Shown: positions 8,228 to 16,506 of the stretch, piece by piece | How positions within the stretch are numbered: the first letter of the stretch is position 1 | Layout: each line of letters opens with the position of its first letter | Source of the DNA: Chloroflexota bacterium | GTDB lineage: Bacteria; Chloroflexota; Anaerolineae; Anaerolineales; VGOW01 | NCBI GenBank assembly: GCA_016197225.1 | Contig: JACPWC010000119.1 | Span: 36,648 to 100,647 of the forward strand | Direction of reading: 5' to 3' | DNA: 64,000 bases | Program-made: the position numbers and the translations under genes | The notes under the pieces: generated by a model | The model's input: the letters and a program-made list of their open reading frames with translations, nothing else | Database searches by the model: none | What the model was told of the DNA's origin: nothing

Positions 8228-9580
8228 TCACGACGTTGGGGTAGCCGGAACAATAGCCGGAGCGGCATTGGCCGCCCGCCACTGGCGGAAGAGCAACCAC
8301 ATCGCGCCCACGCCCACCAGAGTCACGGCGATGCCGACGAGCCAGCCCAACAGCGGGATCGCGCGGAACAAAACATAGAGCGTCACGCCTGCCACCAGCG
8401 GCCACCACTTATTGTCGGGGGCTTGTGGGGCAAAGGCCTTCACAATTACCTTGCCCACAAGATAAGCCACCACCAGTTTACTGCCGTACGACACCAACAG
8501 GGTGAAGACGGTGAAGGCCAGGCTGAGGGTGGAGAAGCCCACGCCGAAGATCGTCTGCGAGAGGCCGCCGAGGGTGATGATGCCGAACAGGATGCCCGCC
8601 ACAAAAATCATCACGCCGATGATGGCCGCCCCAACGTAGCCCACGATCACGACGACCAGCCCCCAGCCCGCCGACGGCAAGAGTTTGGCGCGTGCCTGTT
8701 CCGTGGCCGAGGTGAGCAGTGACGGAAGTTTCCACACGGCCAGCGCGCCCAACAGCATGAGCGTCACGAACTCGCGGAGGCGATCAAATATCCAGCCGAA
8801 GATGTTGAAGGTAAAACCGGCGCGAGGTTGAGGCCCGGGTGTCTGGCCCGGCTGAGGCGTTTGATAAGCCACGCCGCCTTCAGGCGCAGATTGAATTGCG
8901 GTGGCTTGTTCAACTGAACTGGTGTAGGTGAGCTTGCCGCCAATCGCCGCTCCTTCGCTCACCCGCAGTCCGGGCGCGACTGCCTTTGGCATTCCGGACA
9001 TGAAGGTGAACGGTCTCGATTGGAAACTAGCGTCGGGCGACTCGACTTCGGCCATCACGTCGCCGCCTACCTTGCCATTCAGTTCCAACGCGCTTCCGCC
9101 AAACTTCAGGTCGCGCCCGACCTCGCCGTCGAGCAAGGCTTGATAGCCGCCCATCAGCAAGTCGCGGTTGACGACGCTCCCCGACTCGGCCTTGAGGCTG
9201 AAGCCGCCGAAGAGCGCGTTGCGCCCGACGCTGGCTTGCGGCCCGAAGGTTAGCGACATTGCGCCTCCGTACACTGAGCCGGTGACCGTGCCGTTGATCT
9301 TCACCGTCTGGCCGCCGACGAACAGACTGCCGTTGACCACGCCATTCACTTCCACGTCCGAGCCGCTGGCGAACAAATCTCCGTTCACCGTTCCATCCAC
9401 GACGACAGTGTTGCCGCCAACGAACAGGTCGTCGTCAACCACTTCGCCGGCTCCGATGGTGACGGTGTCGCCGCCGCGAAAATCAAAGGCGGCGGCCCGG
9501 CCGGCGGTTGCGCCGATCAGCAAGAGCATCAGGCTGACGGTCGCAATAAGCCGGACTCTATTTCTACGATTTGTGTGCAT
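8228..9580 (-). CDS. Bactofilin-like (polymer-forming) repeat protein with membrane C-terminus
   Basis: 450 residues from the ATG at 9578-9580, chosen because GAGGAGGGC lies just upstream; an ATG 27 nt earlier lacks a site. Residues 1-31 form a signal peptide (LIATVSLMLLLIGATAGRAAA). Residues about 40-190 are short beta-helix repeats with alternating G-V-V/N-G-D-L patterns (VVVDGTVNGDLFASGSDVEVNG), as in polymer-forming bactofilin-type domains. A Pro/Gln linker (TPQPGQTPGPQPRAG) leads to about five hydrophobic segments (250-440). It is probably an extracytoplasmic scaffold domain anchored in the membrane. No enzymatic motif. Confidence 0.82.
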   Translation of the reverse strand: MHTNRRNRVRLIATVSLMLLLIGATAGRAAAFDFRGGDTVTIGAGEVVDDDLFVGGNTVVVDGTVNGDLFASGSDVEVNGVVNGSLFVGGQTVKINGTVTGSVYGGAMSLTFGPQASVGRNALFGGFSLKAESGSVVNRDLLMGGYQALLDGEVGRDLKFGGSALELNGKVGGDVMAEVESPDASFQSRPFTFMSGMPKAVAPGLRVSEGAAIGGKLTYTSSVEQATAIQSAPEGGVAYQTPQPGQTPGPQPRAGFTFNIFGWIFDRLREFVTLMLLGALAVWKLPSLLTSATEQARAKLLPSAGWGLVVVIVGYVGAAIIGVMIFVAGILFGIITLGGLSQTIFGVGFSTLSLAFTVFTLLVSYGSKLVVAYLVGKVIVKAFAPQAPDNKWWPLVAGVTLYVLFRAIPLLGWLVGIAVTLVGVGAMWLLFRQWRAANAAPAIVPATPTS

Positions 9581-9644
9581 ATTGCCCTCCTCTGGGAATT
9601 GTCCCAATGAATAAGACAGGCGGGCGGGGTGAAAGTTTCAGGAG

Positions 9645-9682
9645 AAAAAAGCGCCCTGGTTCTCAAACACAACCAGGGCGCT
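9645..9682 (-). terminator. Terminator after the VanW gene
   Basis: AGCGCCCTGGTT and AACCAGGGCGCT form a perfect 12-bp stem with a 9-nt loop. Read on the minus strand the hairpin is followed by TTTTTT, so it ends the VanW transcript before the bactofilin-like gene. Confidence 0.92.
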
Positions 9683-9686
9683 AAAA

Positions 9687-11567
9687 TTACGGCGTCGGGG
9701 TGGGGGTGGCCGTCGCTTCGGCGTTTGCCCCTTCGGGCAACGTGGTGCCGGGGCCGTATTGGTAAACAGCTTGCCAGGGCAGGTAGTGGGTGCGAATAGC
9801 GTCTTCCCACAACACTTGCCCGTCGCGCTCCACCTTGCGAATCACCACCGTATCCGCGCCGTCGGCCTTGAAGTCCACCTGCTTGATAGTGCCTGTTGCC
9901 AGTTCCGCGTTCTCTTCGTACTTGTCGTTCGGTGCCGGCACGACGTTCTTGACATCGGGCGTGCCCACCGTCACCTTGCGCCCATCGTCCGCCGAGTAAA
10001 ACTTGAACTGCAAAACGCCGTTGTTGTAAACGTATGTTTCAATCAACAGCCAGGCCTGTCGGTCGTTGATAAATTTGAAATCGGCCACCGGCGAAAAGAT
10101 CGTGGCGTCGAGGCCGGGGCCAAACCCTTTTTCGTAGTAGCCCACGCGATAAGCGTGCGAGTGGCGCTCGACGATGGGGTAGCCGCCGAAGAGGGCGGCC
10201 CGGAACGCCGTCGTGCTCACCTGGCAGATTCCGCCGCCCACGCCTTTGATCGTCCGCCCGGCGTAAATGATCAAGGCTTCCGAGAAACCGGTGTCGAGGC
10301 TGATGTCACCCAGAACCTCGTTGAACGAGAACGTGCCGCCCGGCGGCACCAGCACGCCGTGAAAGGCCGCCGAGCCGGTGCGAATGTTATTGATGCGCTC
10401 GGCGCTCGACCCGGCGAAGTAAGTGACCTGATCTGACACCAGGCCGGTGATGCCGAGGTCGGCGGCTTTGGTGTCCTTGCCGATTTGGGGCGCGACGATG
10501 TCGAACACGAGCGGGATGGTGTGGCCGCCGGTCACGGCCTGGGCGTTGATGTTCTGAATGGTGGCCGCCACGTTTAAGAGGCGGCCATCCACTGCCTCCT
10601 TGCCCGGAATAATTTCCAACTCGTGTTTCTCGTCGTTGAAAATGAAGCGGGCATCTTGAGGCTTGACCTCCAGCAACGGCGTGAGCGTCTCTAGGAACGG
10701 CGTGAGCTTGGTTGCCTCCAGCCCCACTTCGTAGCGCGCCCCGTTGGCGTCTTCAGTGCGATTGATGGTCAGCATCGAAGCCAACTCATTCTGATCGAAC
10801 GTCCACGGGCCGGGGTCGCCGGGTCTTGGGTTTTCGACGACCAGCGTCATGGGCTGGCTGAGGATGGTTTGGGCAATCGCCGCTTGTTGGGAAGCATCGA
10901 GGACGCCGGGACGATATTCGACGATGACCAGCGGCACGTCGGCGCTGCCGAGGGCGCGAAGCGGGGTGATAATTTGATCCAGTGTCCCACCGACGTTGAC
11001 GGTTCGACCGTAGGCGCCGGGTGTGACGACGACTTGTGTGCCATTCACCGTGAGCGCCGCTTCAACCGGCGGGGTGTCAATCTGGGAAGCGATACTGCTC
11101 AAATAGGCGGTTGCCCGGTTAGGATCGAACATCATCACTGGCGCAATGTCGGTTCCTTCGTACCACGCCCAAAACTGATCTTCGAGATCGAGCCGCAAGT
11201 TGCCGGAGCGGCCATAAGCAAAGGCCCGGTTCACCGTCTCTTCGACGGCGAAGGTTGCGCCGAGTTCTGCCGGGGTGGCTGTCCACGCTTTGTCGCCGTC
11301 GCGGAAAGTGAACGAGGGCGTTTGCGGGTAGGTGAACGCGCGCGAGAGCAGGTCGCTGGCCTCGGCCTGGCTGAGGCCGGAAAGATCAATGCCGCGCACC
11401 GACACGCCGGGATACAGGGTGTTGCCGTAGGCGATTTCCACCCCGCCCAGCCCGAGGCCGAGAATGGAAACGGCGATGACGGCCAGGGCGGCCAGCATCG
11501 CCAGCCAGCGGCTGAGGCTGTTGAGAGGTGATTCCTGGGAAGAATAGGAAGCAGAAATGGAGGCCAT
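9687..11567 (-). CDS. VanW family protein with YoaR-like peptidoglycan-binding domains
   Basis: 626 residues. One N-terminal membrane helix (about 20-45) is followed by two YoaR-type putative peptidoglycan-binding regions (roughly 55-350). The VanW domain (roughly 385-520) contains ERINNIRTGSAAFHGVLVPP, GGTFSFNEVLGD and VGGGICQVSTTAFRAALFGG. The extreme C-terminus is a TATPTPTP tail. VanW domains occur in cell-wall-associated proteins and in vancomycin-resistance clusters, but they are widespread in Firmicutes and Chloroflexota without any resistance role; no van genes are nearby. The likely location is the cell exterior, membrane-anchored. No clear ribosome site precedes the ATG at 11567. 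Confidence 0.88.
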   Translation of the reverse strand: MASISASYSSQESPLNSLSRWLAMLAALAVIAVSILGLGLGGVEIAYGNTLYPGVSVRGIDLSGLSQAEASDLLSRAFTYPQTPSFTFRDGDKAWTATPAELGATFAVEETVNRAFAYGRSGNLRLDLEDQFWAWYEGTDIAPVMMFDPNRATAYLSSIASQIDTPPVEAALTVNGTQVVVTPGAYGRTVNVGGTLDQIITPLRALGSADVPLVIVEYRPGVLDASQQAAIAQTILSQPMTLVVENPRPGDPGPWTFDQNELASMLTINRTEDANGARYEVGLEATKLTPFLETLTPLLEVKPQDARFIFNDEKHELEIIPGKEAVDGRLLNVAATIQNINAQAVTGGHTIPLVFDIVAPQIGKDTKAADLGITGLVSDQVTYFAGSSAERINNIRTGSAAFHGVLVPPGGTFSFNEVLGDISLDTGFSEALIIYAGRTIKGVGGGICQVSTTAFRAALFGGYPIVERHSHAYRVGYYEKGFGPGLDATIFSPVADFKFINDRQAWLLIETYVYNNGVLQFKFYSADDGRKVTVGTPDVKNVVPAPNDKYEENAELATGTIKQVDFKADGADTVVIRKVERDGQVLWEDAIRTHYLPWQAVYQYGPGTTLPEGANAEATATPTPTP

Positions 11568-11576
11568 CGTTTGGCT

Positions 11577-11926
11577 TTACAACGGAAGAAAAACCACCTG
11601 ATTGTCCAAGTCCTCGGGTTCGCTGGCTTTGGCGATGATCTCCAAATCATAGATGCACGTGCCAATCGAGACCCGAAGCTGATGCGCATAAATGACGCCG
11701 TTAAAGGGAACACTGCTCCTTTGCCGTTTGACTGCCTCGGCCAGAAGATCGTCGTCTCGTGTGAAAAGCGCGTGCCAGTTCGCTTGCGCGATCCAGCAGA
11801 TCTGAATCGCTCATCTGGCTTGCGTCATCTTCATGGGCTGTTATCACATCCACCTCGCGCAGGCGCAGGCCGACGGTGATAGAGCGCGGCACGTGATGAT
11901 CCATGTAGAGAGAGACAGCCAGCCAT
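11577..11926 (-). pseudogene. Frameshifted DUF5615 (PIN-like) toxin
   Basis: Reading from the ATG that overlaps the DUF433 stop (TGATG), the frame is lost at once by what looks like a 4-nt duplication (GGCTGGCT). The correct frame gives LSLYMDHHVPRSITVGLRLR and EVDVITAHEDDASQMSD, then shifts again inside CGCGCTTTTCACACG, after which LFTRDDDLLAEAVKRQRSS and FNGVIYAHQLRVSIGTC continue to the TAA at 11577-11579. Both halves are typical of DUF5615 nucleases, including the acidic RDDDLL. Two independent frame breaks argue for decay rather than a single sequencing error. It forms a pair with the intact DUF433 gene upstream. Confidence 0.85.
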
Positions 11927-12240
11927 CAGATTAGCCTCTTGGCTTTCAATTTGGCTATTAAGGGCGATGGGCCGATTTCTTTCTGTGTGTTTTCTACAAG
12001 TGCCAGTCGCCGCTCGATGTCGCGATCAAGCTCTTCGGCGTGGTCCCAATAGTAAGCCAGGGCCGAGTGAATTTGGCCCATTGTCAAATCGGGATGGTTG
12101 AGTTGAATCTCTTCCGGACTCCAGCCATAGGCAATCTTGTCGAGCACAAGCTCGACAATCTTCATAGTTGTGCCGATGATAACCGGGACTTTATCTTCGT
12201 TGAGAGCAACATGCTCATAGCGAGTTTCAGTCATCAACAT
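11926..12240 (-). CDS. DUF433 antitoxin-like protein (partner toxin is broken)
   Basis: 104 residues. A DUF433 winged-helix-like domain is seen in VPVIIGTTMKIVELVLDKIAYGWSPEEIQ and DLTMGQIHSALAYYWDHAEELD. GAGGT lies about 10 nt before the first ATG; a second ATG two codons on is possible. DUF433 proteins pair with DUF5615 PIN-like toxins; here the downstream toxin is frameshifted, so the antitoxin is orphaned. A second, intact pair lies at 31990-32668. Confidence 0.9.
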   Translation of the reverse strand: MLMTETRYEHVALNEDKVPVIIGTTMKIVELVLDKIAYGWSPEEIQLNHPDLTMGQIHSALAYYWDHAEELDRDIERRLALVENTQKEIGPSPLIAKLKAKRLI

Positions 12241-12299
12241 GGCTTGTTACCTCACTTTCCAGACTTGGAAAGTATATCATCTTGCCTCGCTCGGAATGC

Positions 12300-13427
12300 T
12301 CAATTCCCCCCGGCCTGCAACCACACCTTCGCAAACTCCTGCAAATAGGCCTGCGCAATTTCCGGGCTGTGGATGATGAGCACGTTCTCGTCGTTCTTGT
12401 CCTCGGCGGCTTTAGTGAAGTTATAGGAACCGGTGACGACAATCTGGTTGTCAATGACGAAGAATTTGTGGTGCATGGTGTACTGGTTGCCGTCGAGTAG
12501 AACTTGCACGCCGGCCCCTTTGAGCAAGTTGTATGACTCGTCCGAGCCGGCGCTCACCTGCCGCGTTTCGTATACGCCGCGCACGGCCAGGCCGGCGTTG
12601 GCTTTGGCGACGATGGCTTGCGAGAAGTCGTCGCGGGTGAAGGTGAAGGCGGCGAAGTAGATGCTCTGGCTGGCGCTGTTGAGCGCGTCGAGGATGTGCT
12701 GGGCCACGCCGTCTTCGGATGAGAAGTAGTTTTCGACCAGCACGCCGTCCACGGTGACTTGCGGGTAGGGCGTGTTGGCCGACGACTTCGGGCCGAATTC
12801 ATGCCGCTCGAACATCTCGTCGAATTCGGTCTGGTAGTTGGCGACGATTTTTTGCGAGGTCAGGGCAAGCAAGTTGTTGTTGTTGCGGTAGGTGTCGTTC
12901 TCGGTGAAGTTCCACGAGCCGGCCCACACGGTTGTCCCGTCCACGATCACAAACTTGTCGTGCATGATCGGTTCGCGGTCGTCTTCCACCACCGGGATTC
13001 CAGAGTCAATAATTTCCTGCACCGCTTCTTCGCCCATGCTGTCAGTGTCGGTCACCAGCCGCACGATCAGGCCGCGATTGTGGGCGTCAATCAAGGCCTC
13101 TTTCATAGATGGCAGGTTGAACTCGTAGCTGACGGCATCCACTGTGCGTTTGGCCGAGTGGATGCTGGCGACGACGTAATCGTCAACGCTTTCTTCAGGC
13201 CGGTTGTTCTTGTCGTCTGGATTGCGCGGGTCGGTAAAGTAAAGTTGATACCAGCTGCCACTGGTCGGGGCGGATTCAACAGCCGGGGTTGGCGTGGCGG
13301 CTGAACCGAGCAGGCCGCCAAAGAGTTGTTGCGCGCCGTAAATTAGCCCAATGCAAAGCAAGACGCCGAGGCTGGCGGCAAGTGAGGTGGTCGTTCGACG
13401 GGATGAGGAGCGGCGACGTTTGGACAT
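12300..13427 (-). CDS. Phospholipase D-like (double HKD) membrane-anchored protein
   Basis: 375 residues. A basic N-terminus and a membrane helix (about 13-40) are followed by two PLD half-domains. Motif 1 is HDKFVIVD (His156, Lys158, Asp163) with SWNFTENDTYRNNNN; motif 2 is HHKFFVID (His319, Lys321, Asp326) with SYNFTKAAEDKNDEN. Both active-site halves are intact. PLD-like proteins of this size include nucleases such as Nuc and phosphatidyl-transferring enzymes; the SxNFTxxxxxxNxEN pattern favours the nuclease-type group. The position of the helix suggests the catalytic part is outside the cytoplasm. A TAAACT box (13434-13439, minus) ends 6 nt before the ATG, so the mRNA may be leaderless. 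Confidence 0.88.
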   Translation of the reverse strand: MSKRRRSSSRRTTTSLAASLGVLLCIGLIYGAQQLFGGLLGSAATPTPAVESAPTSGSWYQLYFTDPRNPDDKNNRPEESVDDYVVASIHSAKRTVDAVSYEFNLPSMKEALIDAHNRGLIVRLVTDTDSMGEEAVQEIIDSGIPVVEDDREPIMHDKFVIVDGTTVWAGSWNFTENDTYRNNNNLLALTSQKIVANYQTEFDEMFERHEFGPKSSANTPYPQVTVDGVLVENYFSSEDGVAQHILDALNSASQSIYFAAFTFTRDDFSQAIVAKANAGLAVRGVYETRQVSAGSDESYNLLKGAGVQVLLDGNQYTMHHKFFVIDNQIVVTGSYNFTKAAEDKNDENVLIIHSPEIAQAYLQEFAKVWLQAGGN

Positions 13428-13567
13428 GGGGGGAGTTTAGCAGTGATCGCGTTCGGCGGCAATGGAAATGGGGCGGTGATTATTCACAAGTGCTCTTGGC
13501 CCGCGTCCTCGCGGACGGGGATTTGTCTCATTGTTCCCCTTCTCTTTCCTTTGGTATGATTACCTCA

Positions 13568-14380
13568 ATGCTTCCCACCCTTTCCTTTGGCCCAATTGCG
13601 TTTTCCACCTATACCGTCCTCGTTGACCTCGGCCTCGTCGCCACGCTGGCCTGGCTGTGGTTTCGCGCCCTAGCGCATGGGCGCGAGTCGGGCCGCTGGC
13701 TTGATGCTGGGCTGTTTGCGGCGGCGGGCGCGCTCGTGGGCGGGCGGCTGGCCTTTGCTTTTGGCAACTGGGCTTATTTTCAGAATCATGTCGGCGAAAT
13801 GTTTCGGCTGTGGGAAGGCGGCTACGCCTGGCCCGGCGCGGCGATTGGCGGGTTGATCGGCCTCTTTGTGTTTGGCTGGCTCCGTCGTGAACCGATCGCG
13901 CCGATCCTGGATGAACTGGCCCTGCCGGCCTTACTCCTTTCGGCGCTTGGCTGGCTGGGTTGCGCCGCCGCCGGTTGCGCCGCCGGTTTGGATGTGCCGC
14001 CCGGTGCTCTGCCCTTCGCCGTCAACTGGCCCGACCTGTACGGCGTCGTCCTGCCGCGCTGGCCGTCACAGATCATCGGCCTTGGCCTCAGCCTGCTTGC
14101 ATTCGGCTACTTATTCTCTCAACGTTCTCGTTCGCGGCCACGCGGCTTTCGCTTTGCGCTTGCGATCACACTGATCGCCGTCGCCGGTTCTGCCGTCAGC
14201 TTCGTTCGCGGCGACGACATGCCCCTGGTCGGCAGTTGGCGATTGGATGCGGCGGCGAACGCCGTTATGATCGTGCTGGGCCTCGTCGGTCTCGTAGTTG
14301 CCTGGGCGCTCGAACCGGGCGCCGCCGCCAAACAAACCGAATCGAACCGCGAAGACGCGAAGGACGCTAAGACCTTATAA
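13568..14380 (+). CDS. Lgt-like integral membrane protein (prolipoprotein diacylglyceryl transferase family)
   Basis: 270 residues from the ATG at 13568 (MLPTLSFGPIAFSTYTVLVD); an ATG four codons earlier overlaps a TATGAT -10 box (13555-13560). Seven or so hydrophobic helices are visible, with the Lgt-like GYAWPGAAIGGLIGLFVFGW and SALGWLGCAAAGCAAGLDVP. In canonical Lgt the second motif is GRxG(N/C)FxxGxxxGR; here the arginines are Trp and Leu, so normal diacylglyceryl transfer is doubtful. Neighbours concern NAD synthesis. The last residues (NREDAKDAKTL) are encoded by an intergenic-type inverted repeat (14346-14409), so the C-terminus was probably rebuilt by repeat insertion. It could be a divergent paralogue or a lost-function member. 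Confidence 0.72.
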   Translation: MLPTLSFGPIAFSTYTVLVDLGLVATLAWLWFRALAHGRESGRWLDAGLFAAAGALVGGRLAFAFGNWAYFQNHVGEMFRLWEGGYAWPGAAIGGLIGLFVFGWLRREPIAPILDELALPALLLSALGWLGCAAAGCAAGLDVPPGALPFAVNWPDLYGVVLPRWPSQIIGLGLSLLAFGYLFSQRSRSRPRGFRFALAITLIAVAGSAVSFVRGDDMPLVGSWRLDAAANAVMIVLGLVGLVVAWALEPGAAAKQTESNREDAKDAKTL

Positions 14381-14409
14381 AAGCTTTGCGCTCTTTGCGC
14401 CTTCGCGGT
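14346..14409. repeat. ACCGCGAAG-family inverted repeat (copy 1)
   Basis: ACCGCGAAG (14346-14354) pairs with CTTCGCGGT (14401-14409). Inside, the words gacgcgaaggacgctaag and ctttgcgctctttgcgc are imperfect complements. Overlaps the 3' end of the Lgt-like gene and ends 11 nt before the next start. Other copies: 15280-15344 and 58490-58579. Confidence 0.85.
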
Positions 14410-14420
14410 GAATCTTTTCT

Positions 14421-15275
14421 ATGACGACTCTCACTCTCGGTCTTGCCCAAATCAAAACCAAACTTGGCGACGTGCCAGCCAACCTTGAGAAGCACCTGGC
14501 TTACGCCGATCAGGCTGCCGCTCAGGGCGTGCAGGTGTTGTGCTTCCCCGAACTCTCGCTCACCGGCTACGTTCTGCAAGACCTCGTGCCCACCGTCGCT
14601 CACCGGCCCTCGCCCGACGATCCGATCTTCGCCGAACTGCTGACCGCCAGCCGTAAACTCGATCTCATGGTCGGCTTTGTGGACGAGGACGCCCGCCACC
14701 GTTTCTTCATCGCCGCCGCCTATCTCTCAAAAGGGCAAGTCGCCCACGTCCACCACAAAGTCTATTTGCCCACTTACGGCATGTTCGACGAAGGCCGCTT
14801 CTTTGCCTGGGGCGATGCCATCCGCGCCTTCGACACGCAGTGGGGCCGGGTGGGCATGTTGATCTGCGAAGACTTCTGGCACGCCAGCCCGCCGTATTTG
14901 TTGTGGCTCGACGGGGCCGACATTTTGCTCATGCAGTCGGCCAGCCCGGGGCGCGGCCTCGACAACGCCGACAAGCTGGACTCGGCCCGTTGGGTGGAAC
15001 ACGTCAACCAGGCTTATGCCAGCCTGTTCACCAATTTTATCGCGCACACCAACCGGGTCGGGTTTGAAGACGGCCTCAATTTTTGGGGCGGCGCCACTGT
15101 GTTCGATCCGGACGGCAATTTAGTCGTTCGCGGCCCGTACTTCGACGAAGCCCTGACCGTCACCACCATTGACCTGAATCAACTGCACCGCACCCGCGCC
15201 CGCCTGCCGATCCTGCGCGACGAACGCACCGGGCTGGTCGCTCGTGAATTGAGTCGTATTGTGGGCAAAGAGTAA
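14421..15275 (+). CDS. Carbon-nitrogen hydrolase (nitrilase superfamily), probable glutaminase half of NAD synthetase
   Basis: 284 residues. The nitrilase triad is Glu44 (CFPELSLTGYV), Lys113 (HHKVYLPTYGMFDE) and Cys149 (LICEDFWH). The wording after Lys (YLPTYGMFDEGRFF) and after Cys matches the glutaminase domain of glutamine-dependent NAD synthetases. The next gene, 78 nt away, is nadE with only the synthetase domain, so the two probably form a split glutamine-dependent NAD+ synthetase, the amidase delivering ammonia from glutamine. Physical interaction is inferred from gene order. Confidence 0.9.
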   Translation: MTTLTLGLAQIKTKLGDVPANLEKHLAYADQAAAQGVQVLCFPELSLTGYVLQDLVPTVAHRPSPDDPIFAELLTASRKLDLMVGFVDEDARHRFFIAAAYLSKGQVAHVHHKVYLPTYGMFDEGRFFAWGDAIRAFDTQWGRVGMLICEDFWHASPPYLLWLDGADILLMQSASPGRGLDNADKLDSARWVEHVNQAYASLFTNFIAHTNRVGFEDGLNFWGGATVFDPDGNLVVRGPYFDEALTVTTIDLNQLHRTRARLPILRDERTGLVARELSRIVGKE

Positions 15276-15279
15276 TTTC

Positions 15280-15344
15280 ACCGCAAAGACGCAAAGGACG
15301 CAAAGAATTTAAAAGATTTCTTCGCGCTCTTCGCGCCTTCGCGG
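15280..15344. repeat. ACCGCGAAG-family inverted repeat (copy 2)
   Basis: ACCGCAAAGACGC near 15280 faces GCGCCTTCGCGGT ending at 15344, an imperfect pair of the same family as 14346-14409. It fills almost the whole gap between the amidase stop and nadE. Confidence 0.8.
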
Positions 15345-15353
15345 TTCCAATTT

Positions 15354-16190
15354 ATGAATGACATTTCGGAACGACTGCGTATCAACACTGATCTGGCTCG
15401 CAAGATTCTAGTTTCATTCATCCGCGAGGAGGTGACGCGCACCGGACTCTCGCGGGCGGTGATCGGCTTGTCGGGCGGCATTGATTCGGCGCTGTCGTGC
15501 GCGCTGGCCGTTGAGGCGCTGGGGGCCGGGAACGTGCTGGCCGTGCGCATGCCTTACAAAACCTCCTCGCCCGAAAGCCTGGCCGACGCCGACCTGCTCA
15601 TCAACAAGTTCAACCTTCACAACAACCTTGTGGTCGAGATCACCTCGATGGTTGACCCGCTCTTCGAGCATGTGCCGGACGCCGACAGCAAGCGGCGCGG
15701 CAACGCCATGGCCCGCGCCCGGATGATCGTCCTCTACGATCAGTCGTCGGCTTTCAACGGGCTGGTGATCGGAACCGGCAACAAGACCGAAATCCTGCTC
15801 GGCTACACCACCATCTTCGGCGACGCGGCCTCGGCCCTCAACCCGCTGGGCGACCTCTACAAGACGCAGGTGCGCCAACTGGCAACCGCCGTCGGCGTGC
15901 CAGCGCCCATCATTGACAAGCCGCCCACCGCCGACCTGTGGATGGGCCAGACCGACGAGGGCGAACTCGGCTTCACCTACGAGCGCGTGGATCAACTGCT
16001 CTACCTGTTGGTGGATCAGCGCTACCGCCGTGACGAAGCCATCGCCGCCGGTTTCGAGCCGGAGTTCGTGGACAGAGTCCTAACCACCATCCGCCGCAAC
16101 CAGTTCAAGCGCATGCCGCCCCTCATTGCCAAGCTTAGCAACCGGACGGTGGGATACGACTTTTTGTATTTGAGGGATTGGGGGAGTTGA
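15354..16190 (+). CDS. nadE: NAD+ synthetase
   Basis: 278 residues. The N-type ATP pyrophosphatase motif SGGIDS is at residues 40-45 ([13 protein letters not shown]). Further family blocks are [30 protein letters not shown] and [18 protein letters not shown]. The enzyme adenylates nicotinic acid adenine dinucleotide and amidates it to NAD+. It lacks its own glutaminase domain; the preceding nitrilase-type gene likely supplies ammonia. NAD supply fits the NAD-linked formate dehydrogenase elsewhere in the window, but no regulatory link is seen. Confidence 0.96.
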   Translation: MNDISERLRINTDLARKILVSFIREEVTRTGLSRAVIGLSGGIDSALSCALAVEALGAGNVLAVRMPYKTSSPESLADADLLINKFNLHNNLVVEITSMVDPLFEHVPDADSKRRGNAMARARMIVLYDQSSAFNGLVIGTGNKTEILLGYTTIFGDAASALNPLGDLYKTQVRQLATAVGVPAPIIDKPPTADLWMGQTDEGELGFTYERVDQLLYLLVDQRYRRDEAIAAGFEPEFVDRVLTTIRRNQFKRMPPLIAKLSNRTVGYDFLYLRDWGS

Positions 16191-16266
16191 GGGGAAGGAT
16201 GAATTAGGAACGCTTCGCGTGAAGGACGAAGTAATACAACAGAGCGATATATAAAGGTAGCCCACA

Positions 16267-16497
16267 ATGTGCCGAAGCATCAAAAAACTCCGCAACCCCG
16301 ACGAACCGCCCACCGACGATGAAGTGCGCGCCGCCGCTCTGCAATTCGTCCGCAAAGTGAGCGGCTACCGTGCTCCCTCACGGGCCAACGAAGAAGCCTT
16401 CAATCACGCTGTTGACGTTGTTGCCGAAGCAACGCGCCGGTTGTTGGCCGATCTGAAAACCCCCGGTCAAGAGAAGCCGCCAACTGATTTCGGTTAA
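16267..16497 (+). CDS. DUF2277 family protein
   Basis: 76 residues beginning MCRSIKKLRNPDEPPTDDEV, followed by EVRAAALQFVRKVSGYRAPS and NEEAFNHAVDVVAEATRRLL. This compact sequence matches DUF2277, small proteins found in actinobacteria and Chloroflexota with the conserved MCRxIxxL opening and no known function. No membrane segment. It lies 76 nt after nadE and 9 nt before the next gene. A TATATA -10-like element occurs about 20 nt before the start. Confidence 0.9.
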   Translation: MCRSIKKLRNPDEPPTDDEVRAAALQFVRKVSGYRAPSRANEEAFNHAVDVVAEATRRLLADLKTPGQEKPPTDFG

Positions 16498-16506
16498 AAT
16501 AGCTCC

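Noticed and set aside
9687..11567. Vancomycin-resistance determinant (vanW)
   Set aside because: VanW domains are common housekeeping surface proteins, and no vanHAX, vanRS or D-Ala ligase gene is near.
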